From NCBI GenBank assembly GCA_023415545.1, contig JAEZKJ010000006.1, positions 1 through 8,498 on the forward strand: 8,498 nucleotides of DNA, read 5' to 3'. This document shows, piece by piece, positions 1-5,095 of the stretch. Position 1 is the stretch's first letter; every line of letters starts with the position of its first letter. The notes beneath the pieces were generated by a model that was not told the origin of the DNA, made no database searches, and saw only the letters and a list, made by a program, of their open reading frames with translations. This stretch comes from Bacteroidota bacterium (GTDB lineage Bacteria; Bacteroidota; Bacteroidia; Bacteroidales; Bacteroidaceae). Both the position numbers and the translations under genes were made by a program.

Positions 1-457
1 TTTATTGAATATTCCGATGAAATGGTGATATATGGTTTTAAAGAATTAAATAGTGTGGGATTTAGACCATAAATTTTGGATAAAGCAACAGCATCTCTAA
101 ACTTACCACCGGCTTTGCGATATTTTAAAATATTGCTTATAACATAGCGAGGTATTCCAAGTTGTTTTAACAATAAAGAATCAGCAACATTTGGATCAAA
201 ATTTTGTAGAATTATCTCCTCCTTTTGATTCACATATTTATTGAATCTTTTTAAACTATCTCTATAGTTTTTCTCTTTAATGTTTAATATGAATTTATCA
301 ATCTCTTCAATTTCTTCTTTGGTAAGATTGCGCTCTTCAGATGTCTCAATATTTGAAAATAATAGTGAAACAACAATAGATATTATTGCAACAAAAAGGG
401 AGAAAATGATTACTCTTCTCTCCCTTTTTGAAAAATAGAAAAGATTGTTTACCCCAT
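1..457 (-). CDS. ComEA-like helix-hairpin-helix membrane protein, partial, frame broken at the start
   Basis: The C-terminus lies off the left edge; about 150 residues are visible. The readable frame (codons starting at 452, 449 and so on) gives a short basic N-terminus (FYFSKRERR), one membrane segment (VIIFSLFVAIISIVVSLLF), an acidic charged linker (SEERNLTKEEIEEIDKF), then a helix-hairpin-helix-type region with LGIPRYVISNILKYRKAGG and LSKIYGLNPTLFNSLKPYI. This is the layout of the membrane-anchored ComEA-like helix-hairpin-helix proteins common in Bacteroidota, for which non-specific DNA binding is expected; the cellular role is unknown. The natural start is the ATG at 457-455, which shares one base with the TAA of the upstream transporter gene, but that frame reads ATG GGG TAA and stops. 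One extra G in the run at 455-452 would give MGVNNLFYFSKRERR in frame. No ATG, GTG or TTG occurs in the working frame before the membrane segment. The identity is fairly sure; whether the gene is intact is not. Confidence 0.72.
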
Positions 458-1821
458 TACTGAATTATATTTAACTCTTTTAAAAATATAATTGATATAG
501 CAATAGGAGCAACATATTTCAATATGAATATATAAACTTTATACAGACCAATTTTTAAAGTTCCATAATTAGTATATTCATTATAAGTAAGTTTTTTATC
601 CATATACCAACCTACGAAAATCGATATAAGCATTCCACCTATTGGTAACATCACTTTAGCTGTTACAAAATCAAGAATATCAAAAACTCCTTTGTCAAAA
701 AGCTGATACTCTTTCAATACCCCTAATGATAAAGAAGATAAAACTCCTATAATAACACATCCGGCAGTAACAAGTTTAGCAGCTCTTCCTCTTGTCATAT
801 TAAACTTTTCATTTAGGAAAGCTGTAGATACCTCATGCATAGATATAGTTGAGGTCAATGCAGCCAAAGCTAGAAGAACATAAAATGCAACTGAGAATAT
901 GTATGCTAAAAATGGAACAGATGAAAAAGCTTGCTGAAATACATTAGGCAATGTAATAAATATTAATGATGGACCGGCATCAGGTTGAATACCTACAGCA
1001 AAAGCTGCCGGGAATATAATAATACCTCCTAATATTGCAACAAAAGTATCGATAGCTGCCACGCTGACAGCAGTATTGCACAATTTCGCATCTTTACCAA
1101 AGTAAGAAGCGTAAGTTGAAAGACATCCCATTCCTAAACTCAATGAGAAAAATGCTTGTCCTAAAGCTCCTAAAAATACATCACCATTTAATTTACTAAA
1201 ATCGGGTTTGAACAGGAATTCAATACCTCTTTGAGCATTAGGCAATGTCAAAGAACATATAGCTAAAACAATAATCAAAACAAAAAGTAATGGCATCATT
1301 ATCTTTGATGATTTTTCAATACCATTCTTAACACCTTTAACAATGATAAAATGAGTCATCAATAAAAATATGATAAGCCATAACATAGGTCTCCATGGAT
1401 CTTGAGAAAAACTTTGAAAAGAGGCTACAAAATCTTCCGGTCCTTTATTAGCAAAGCCATTAGCTCCTGCCTCGAGTATATATTCAAGAGTCCATCCTGC
1501 TACTACTGAATAGTAACCAAGAATAAGAAATCCAGTAATAACTCCAAGATAACCTATCCATTTCCACTGTGTACCTGGAGCTAATACTGAAAAAGAATTT
1601 CCTGTACTAGCTTTTGAACTTCGTCCTATAGAGAACTCAGCAACCATAATTGGTAAACCAAGTAATAATACACAACCTAAGTAAACTAATATAAATGCTG
1701 CTCCGCCGTGATTTCCTGTTTCATAGGGGAATCTCCAAATATTTCCCAATCCTACTGCTGATCCTGCCGCTGCTAATATTCCACCAATTTTACTTCCAAA
1801 TCCAATTCTACTCTCTTGCAT
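457..1821 (-). CDS. Neurotransmitter:sodium symporter (NSS) family Na+-dependent amino-acid transporter
   Basis: Inner-membrane secondary transporter of the LeuT/MhsT type, 454 residues, close to the length of short bacterial members with about 11 membrane helices. Helix 1 carries the family signature GSAVGLGNIWRFPY (residues 20-33), with N27 where LeuT has its Na+-binding N27. Helix 6 has SLSLGMGCLSTYASY (226-240), matching the unwound substrate-binding segment of LeuT. Helix 8 has ALTSTIS (321-327), whose T323-S324 match the LeuT Na2-site pair T354-S355. The substrate is probably an amino acid driven by the Na+ gradient; which one cannot be read from the sequence. The ATG at 1821 leaves a roughly 45-base leader after a good -7 element. 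The gene diverges from the VanZ-like gene, and its stop codon overlaps the ATG of the helix-hairpin-helix gene by one base, so the two are probably co-transcribed and translationally coupled. Confidence 0.95.
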   Translation of the reverse strand: MQESRIGFGSKIGGILAAAGSAVGLGNIWRFPYETGNHGGAAFILVYLGCVLLLGLPIMVAEFSIGRSSKASTGNSFSVLAPGTQWKWIGYLGVITGFLILGYYSVVAGWTLEYILEAGANGFANKGPEDFVASFQSFSQDPWRPMLWLIIFLLMTHFIIVKGVKNGIEKSSKIMMPLLFVLIIVLAICSLTLPNAQRGIEFLFKPDFSKLNGDVFLGALGQAFFSLSLGMGCLSTYASYFGKDAKLCNTAVSVAAIDTFVAILGGIIIFPAAFAVGIQPDAGPSLIFITLPNVFQQAFSSVPFLAYIFSVAFYVLLALAALTSTISMHEVSTAFLNEKFNMTRGRAAKLVTAGCVIIGVLSSLSLGVLKEYQLFDKGVFDILDFVTAKVMLPIGGMLISIFVGWYMDKKLTYNEYTNYGTLKIGLYKVYIFILKYVAPIAISIIFLKELNIIQ

Positions 1822-1865
1822 AATATAAAAATGACAATTTATTCTATTTAATCTCTATTTTAATG

Positions 1866-1899
1866 CAAAAGTAATTATTTTAGCCTACTTTTATTTCAA
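1866..1899 (-). promoter_or_regulatory. Predicted Bacteroidota promoter of the NSS transporter gene
   Basis: On the minus strand TACTTTTG (1873-1866) fits the TAnnTTTG -7 consensus and is followed by C. A TTG lies 23 bases upstream (1899-1897), at the long end of the spacing range seen in Bacteroidota. The predicted transcription start is near 1858, about 37 bases before the ATG at 1821. Prediction from sequence only. Confidence 0.5.
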
Positions 1900-1918
1900 T
1901 CAATTATTAATTTAAGGT

Positions 1919-2308
1919 ATGATATATTATTTTAAAAAATATCCATTAGCAATAGCTATAATTGCTATAATTTGTTACTTATCCTTCTTTTCACCACCTA
2001 AAACGAATATACAAGAAGTGACAAATATCGATAAAATCGCACATTTTTTAATGTATGGAGGATTATGCGTAGTTTTATGGTATGAAAACCTTAAAGTTCA
2101 TAAAGAGATAAAATGGAAACACATAGTCATTGGAGCTATTATTGCGCCAATAGCAATGAGTGGTACAATTGAAATAATGCAAGCTTATCTTACAAATAAT
2201 AGAAGTGGAGAATGGAGTGATTTTATTGCTAATGTAGCAGGGGTTTTCTTCGCTACTATTTTTGGATATTATATTATCAAACCATTCTTTAATATGAATA
2301 ATAGATAA
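1919..2308 (+). CDS. VanZ-like family membrane protein
   Basis: A 129-residue membrane protein with about four hydrophobic segments (roughly residues 8-25, 41-57, 68-86 and 102-121). It carries the conserved pattern of the VanZ-like family: DKIAHFLMYGGL (38-49) at the start of the second segment, then GTIEIMQAYLTNNRSGEWSD (82-101) with E85, Q88, R95 and D101, and N105 in the last segment. VanZ proper confers low-level teicoplanin resistance, but most small VanZ-like proteins in Bacteroidota are uncharacterised and occur without van genes; none is present here, so resistance should not be inferred. The gene diverges from the NSS transporter and converges on the sigma-factor gene with 69 bases between stop codons. 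I see no convincing TAnnTTTG element before it; the closest is TACTTTTA near 1886. Confidence 0.88.
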   Translation: MIYYFKKYPLAIAIIAIICYLSFFSPPKTNIQEVTNIDKIAHFLMYGGLCVVLWYENLKVHKEIKWKHIVIGAIIAPIAMSGTIEIMQAYLTNNRSGEWSDFIANVAGVFFATIFGYYIIKPFFNMNNR

Positions 2309-2377
2309 AAGCTAATCTTACAACTATAACTTTTTGATGAAATCATTTGAGAAAAGATTATGATTTAAAAGAGAAAA

Positions 2378-2884
2378 TTAATACCTGAAGTCTTTTAATA
2401 TACATTGAAGTTTTTGCCTAGTCACAAAAATTCTACTTTTTACCGTACCCAATGGGATATTTAATTTTTGGGATATCTCACGATACTTAAATCCAGATAC
2501 ATACATGAAAAAAGGAATCTTAAATTCTTTTGGTAGTGAATTTAAAACTTTATGCATCTCCATTAAATCATAAGAAGCTTCAAAAGGCTCTTCACTTAGA
2601 TCTAATAAAAAATTTATATTGCTAAAATTCTCTATTTTATCAAAGAAAACTTGATCTCTAATAACTTTCCTATAATTATTAATAAAGAGATTTCGCATAA
2701 TTGTACATACCCATCCCTTAAAATTAGTATCAGGAGTAAAACTTAACTCATTATCCAGAACTTTTAATGATGTAGCTTGAAGTAAATCATTTGCCTCTTC
2801 TTGATTTTCTGTTAATTTAAGAGCAAAACAGAATAGATCAGGTTGTAATTTAACAAGATGCTCAGAGAAGTTTACATTTTCCAT
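2378..2884 (-). CDS. ECF-type sigma-70 family RNA polymerase sigma factor
   Basis: A 168-residue protein with the two-domain layout of an extracytoplasmic-function sigma factor. Region 2 spans about residues 9-76, with the core-binding stretch LTENQEEANDLLQATSLKVL and the -10-binding part TNFKGWVCTIMRNLFINNYR (53-72). A variable linker (about 77-108) follows. Region 4 spans about 110-163, with LNSLPKEFKIPFFMYVSGFK (114-133) and the helix-turn-helix YREISQKLNIPLGTVKSRIF (134-153). Such factors redirect RNA polymerase to a small regulon, usually under an anti-sigma factor. Neither neighbour here is an anti-sigma factor: the next genes are VanZ-like (convergent) and CYTH (upstream, same strand). 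The regulon and inducing signal cannot be told from this sequence. ATG at 2884, with its own promoter-like element about 50 bases upstream. Confidence 0.93.
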   Translation of the reverse strand: MENVNFSEHLVKLQPDLFCFALKLTENQEEANDLLQATSLKVLDNELSFTPDTNFKGWVCTIMRNLFINNYRKVIRDQVFFDKIENFSNINFLLDLSEEPFEASYDLMEMHKVLNSLPKEFKIPFFMYVSGFKYREISQKLNIPLGTVKSRIFVTRQKLQCILKDFRY

Positions 2885-2935
2885 AATACAAGGTTTTTTA
2901 GTTAGTTTAGTATAGTTTTAATTTATTGTTGTGTA

Positions 2936-2965
2936 CAAATATACATAGAATGAACGATATAACAA
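2936..2965 (-). promoter_or_regulatory. Predicted Bacteroidota promoter of the ECF sigma-factor gene
   Basis: On the minus strand TATATTTG (2943-2936) fits the TAnnTTTG -7 consensus. A TTG at 2965-2963 lies 19 bases upstream, in the preferred range. The predicted start near 2929 leaves a leader of about 45 bases before the ATG at 2884. This suggests transcription by the housekeeping sigma factor, not only autoregulation. Confidence 0.55.
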
Positions 2966-3013
2966 TTTTATTCTTAAGCACAAAAAATAGCAATAATTAA
3001 CTAATAACAGTTT

Positions 3014-3042
3014 TTACCCCTATATTTATTAATTATTACCCC
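3014..3042. repeat. Direct repeat TTACCCC x2 with 22-base period
   Basis: TTACCCC occurs at 3014-3020 and again at 3036-3042, so the copies are 22 bases apart, about two helical turns. These C-runs stand out in an otherwise almost pure A/T stretch between the CYTH stop codon (3072) and the sigma-factor promoter (2936-2965). Repeats on one face of the helix can be binding sites for a dimeric regulator, here possibly of the sigma gene. With only two short copies this may be chance. Confidence 0.35.
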
Positions 3043-3071
3043 CTTTTATGTAAATATAAAACAAAATTTAT

Positions 3072-3548
3072 TTATTTATTCCATTTACGATATGGATTAG
3101 TTAAAAGATTAGAATTATAATATTTAATCTCACCTGTGACTTCTAATCCGATAAAATCGGGCAAAATTACATTATCATCACAATTTCTTAGTTCAACCTC
3201 AGCAATAACCAATCCTTTATTATCTCTTAAAAATTCATCAACTTCAAAAATGTGGTCTCCACTCTTAACTTTATAACGAATTTTTTCAATAACTCCATCA
3301 TTACACAACTTAAGAAGTTCAGTCGCATCATCCAAAGAAATCTCTTTTTCCCACTCATATCTCGATAAACCATTATCTGTTGACTTTCCCTTAATAGTTA
3401 TATAACCTACATTATCAGCTACTCTAATCCTAACGCTCCTACCTTGTTCACGACAAATATAGCCTTGGATTATATGAATAGATTGGTAAGCGATAGTTTT
3501 GAAGTTTTCATTAACAACTAAAAATTTTCTTTCTATTTCTAAAGCCAT
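3072..3548 (-). CDS. CYTH domain protein, probable inorganic triphosphatase
   Basis: A 158-residue single-domain member of the CYTH/triphosphate tunnel metalloenzyme superfamily, the normal length for the short bacterial type. The ExExK signature is at the N-terminus (E4, E6, K8 in EIERKF). Basic residues that would line the tunnel and bind phosphates follow: R40 and R42 (SVRIRV), K53 (TIKGK) and R91 (EKIRYKV). Acidic strand residues for metal binding are E65 and E67 (YEWEKEI), E102 and D104 (FEVDEF), and E117 and E119 (AEVEL). It ends in an aromatic, polar tail (YYNSNLLTNPYRKW). Short bacterial members characterised so far mostly hydrolyse inorganic tripolyphosphate; class IV adenylate cyclase is less likely. 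No partner such as a CHAD-domain gene is nearby. A strong hairpin terminator ends only 16 bases before its ATG and I see no -7 element in between, so how it is transcribed is unclear. Confidence 0.9.
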   Translation of the reverse strand: MALEIERKFLVVNENFKTIAYQSIHIIQGYICREQGRSVRIRVADNVGYITIKGKSTDNGLSRYEWEKEISLDDATELLKLCNDGVIEKIRYKVKSGDHIFEVDEFLRDNKGLVIAEVELRNCDDNVILPDFIGLEVTGEIKYYNSNLLTNPYRKWNK

Positions 3549-3560
3549 AAACTTGTAAAT

Positions 3561-3593
3561 AAAAAAGTCTTATACATAGTATGTACAAGACTT
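3561..3593 (-). terminator. Rho-independent terminator after the small membrane-protein gene
   Basis: On the minus strand AAGTCTTGTACATA pairs with TATGTATAAGACTT around a one-base centre: 14 bp with one G-U wobble. A tight hairpin would open a few central pairs to make the loop. The right arm runs into TTTTTTA. The hairpin is perfect (with the wobble) only when read on minus, the direction of the flanking genes. It sits 20 bases after the stop codon of the 43-residue gene and just before the CYTH start codon. Confidence 0.8.
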
Positions 3594-3612
3594 ATAATAA
3601 ATAATTTTTTTA

Positions 3613-3744
3613 TTAAGCATTTATTGCAAAGACTACCATCAATACAACAGCTAGTGCAACCAAAGAAAGGAAAATAGTTTTGATAATTTTATTGGCTCTT
3701 TCTTCTTGCCTTTTAGCATACGCCTGTCTATTTCTTTTTCCCAT
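3613..3744 (-). CDS. Small 43-residue single-span membrane protein of unknown function
   Basis: An open frame starting ATG GGA AAA AGA AAT and ending AAT GCT TAA. The protein has a strongly basic, hydrophilic N-terminus (MGKRNRQAYAKRQEERANK, with K3, R4, R6, K11, R12, R16, K19) and then one continuous hydrophobic segment from about residue 20 to 41 (IIKTIFLSLVALAVVLMVV and onward), ending in INA. The positive charge on the N-terminal side predicts N-in topology with almost nothing outside. There is no signal-peptidase site that I would trust. Its reality is supported by a TAnnTTTG element about 30 bases upstream and a strong hairpin terminator 20 bases downstream, which make it a self-contained transcription unit between prfB and the CYTH gene. 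I do not recognise the family; roles as a subunit or regulator of a membrane complex are only guesses. Confidence 0.78.
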   Translation of the reverse strand: MGKRNRQAYAKRQEERANKIIKTIFLSLVALAVVLMVVFAINA

Positions 3745-3773
3745 ATGTATTAATTTAAAATTTAACTATATTT

Positions 3774-3808
3774 CAAATGTACATATTAAAAAGAATAAAA
3801 AAAACAAA
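3774..3808 (-). promoter_or_regulatory. Predicted Bacteroidota promoter of the small membrane-protein gene
   Basis: On the minus strand TACATTTG (3781-3774) fits TAnnTTTG, with TTTG at 3808-3805, 23 bases upstream. The site lies immediately after the prfB stop codon (3819-3817), so the small gene probably has its own start near 3767, about 23 bases before its ATG. A T8 run (3804-3797) after a weak, purely A/T hairpin at 3806-3823 may also help to end the prfB transcript. Confidence 0.5.
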
Positions 3809-3816
3809 TTAAAAAA

Positions 3817-4932
3817 TTAATTTTCTGAATCGGAAAACTCCATTAAATATGATTTTATGAAGCCATCAATTTTACCATCCATAACTCCATTCACATCCGA
3901 AGTTTGATAATTTGTTCTATGGTCTTTTACTCGTCTGTCATCAAAAACATAACTTCTAATTTGCGATCCCCACTCAATTTTCTTTTTGCCTGCTTCAACT
4001 TTTGCTTGCTCCTCCATACGATGCTGCATCTCTTTATCATACAATATTGAGCGCAACTGACGCATAGCATTCTCTTTATTCTTAGGCTGATCGCGTGTTT
4101 CTGTATTTTCAATTAGAATTTCCTCTTCAGCACCTGTATAAGGGTCTTTATATTGATATCTTAGTCGAACACCCGACTCAACCTTATTAACATTCTGACC
4201 ACCTGCACCACCTGAACGGAATGTATCCCAAGATATACGTGCTGTTTCAATATTTACCTCAATAGTATCATCGATAAGAGGTGTTACAAAAACAGAAGCA
4301 AAAGAGGTCATTCTTTTACCTTGAGCATTATAAGGAGAAACTCTTACAAGACGGTGTACACCATTTTCACCTTTCAGATAGCCATAAGCAAAACTTCCTT
4401 CAATTTGTAATGTCACTGTTTTAATTCCGGCTTCATCGCCATCTTGTATATTTGAAATGCTTACTTTATACTTATTAGTTTCACCCCAGCGCATATACAT
4501 TCTCATTAACATAGATGCCCAATCCTGGCTTTCAGTACCACCAGCACCTGAATTAATTTTAAGAATGCAATCCATTTGATCGGCCTCTTGACGAAGCATA
4601 TTTTTTAATTCAAGAGATTCTACCTCTTCTAGAGCTTTTGCATAAGCATCATCAACCTCTTGTTCAGTAACCAATTCATTTTTAAAAAAATCAAACGCTA
4701 ATTCAAGTTCATCAGATAATGTTTTTACAGTTTTGTATCCTTCTATCCATTTCTGAAGATCTTTGACCTTTTTCATTTGAGCCTCAGCATTTTTTGCATC
4801 ATCCCAAAAACCAGGTGCCTGAGTACGAAGTTGTTCCTCTTCAACCTGAATCATCTTATTTTCGATATCCAGATATCTTTCTAAAGCTTCAGTACGATCC
4901 TTTATATCTTTTAGTTGATCTAATGTTATCAT
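3817..4932 (-). CDS. prfB: Peptide chain release factor 2 (RF2)
   Basis: Cytoplasmic class I release factor that reads UAA and UGA and triggers peptide release on the ribosome. From the ATG at 4932 it is 371 residues, normal for RF2. An N-terminal coiled region comes first. The stop-codon recognition motif is VRVSPYNAQGKRMTSFASV (197-215), with SPY (199-201) where E. coli RF2 has SPF. The catalytic loop is SGGAGGQNVNK (240-250), with the GGQ at 244-246. Reading can be extended to a GTG at 4953, but that codon overlaps the predicted -7 element and would lie upstream of the transcript, so the ATG giving MITLDQLKD is preferred. The autoregulatory +1 frameshift of many prfB genes (CTT TGA C near codon 25) is absent: codons 20-23 read TAT CTG GAT ATC (YLDI) in one open frame. 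Confidence 0.97.
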   Translation of the reverse strand: MITLDQLKDIKDRTEALERYLDIENKMIQVEEEQLRTQAPGFWDDAKNAEAQMKKVKDLQKWIEGYKTVKTLSDELELAFDFFKNELVTEQEVDDAYAKALEEVESLELKNMLRQEADQMDCILKINSGAGGTESQDWASMLMRMYMRWGETNKYKVSISNIQDGDEAGIKTVTLQIEGSFAYGYLKGENGVHRLVRVSPYNAQGKRMTSFASVFVTPLIDDTIEVNIETARISWDTFRSGGAGGQNVNKVESGVRLRYQYKDPYTGAEEEILIENTETRDQPKNKENAMRQLRSILYDKEMQHRMEEQAKVEAGKKKIEWGSQIRSYVFDDRRVKDHRTNYQTSDVNGVMDGKIDGFIKSYLMEFSDSEN

Positions 4933-4952
4933 TGACTTTTTAATTTTGATCA

Positions 4953-4983
4953 CAAAGATAGTTCAAAATCTATTTATCTACAA
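4953..4983 (-). promoter_or_regulatory. Predicted Bacteroidota promoter of prfB
   Basis: On the minus strand TATCTTTG (4960-4953) matches the TAnnTTTG -7 consensus exactly, and a TTG at 4983-4981 lies 20 bases upstream, the preferred spacing. A start around 4946 would leave only about 14 bases of leader before the ATG at 4932. This is the best promoter in the window, and it decides the start codon of prfB. Confidence 0.65.
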
Positions 4984-5030
4984 CACAAAGAGTTCTATAT
5001 GAGCACTATTTAAAAAGAATTAGAGTAAAC

Positions 5031-5073
5031 AAAAAGTGCAACCCGAAAAGTTAATATTAACGGGTTGCACTTT
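5031..5073 (-). terminator. Rho-independent terminator of the fatty-acid CoA ligase gene
   Basis: A perfect 13-bp stem: AAAGTGCAACCCG (5033-5045) pairs with CGGGTTGCACTTT (5061-5073) around a 15-base loop. On minus the second arm ends in a run of five T (complement of 5035-5031), then GTTT. The hairpin begins 22 bases after the ligase stop codon. The loop holds most of a palindrome, GTTAATATTAAC (5050-5061), which could form a small inner stem. It separates the ligase transcript from prfB. Confidence 0.88.
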
Positions 5074-5095
5074 AAGTAAATAAAAGTATATTGAA

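Noticed and set aside
1919..2308. Glycopeptide resistance role for the VanZ-like protein
   Set aside because: No vanA/H/X/S/R genes are present, and VanZ-like proteins are widespread in bacteria without any resistance role.
2340..2366. Weak inverted repeat AAATCAT / ATGATTT between the convergent VanZ-like and sigma genes
   Set aside because: Only 7 bp with a 13-base loop, mostly A/T, and no T-run on either strand; not a convincing terminator.
3927..4112. 61-codon open frame on minus inside prfB
   Set aside because: It lies wholly within the RF2 gene in another frame; the Cys-, Lys- and Arg-rich protein looks like nothing, and RF2 is certain here.
4933..4953. GTG start extending RF2 by 7 residues (MIKIKKS)
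   Set aside because: The GTG overlaps the predicted -7 element, so it would not be in the transcript, and the family normally begins MIT-DQLKD.
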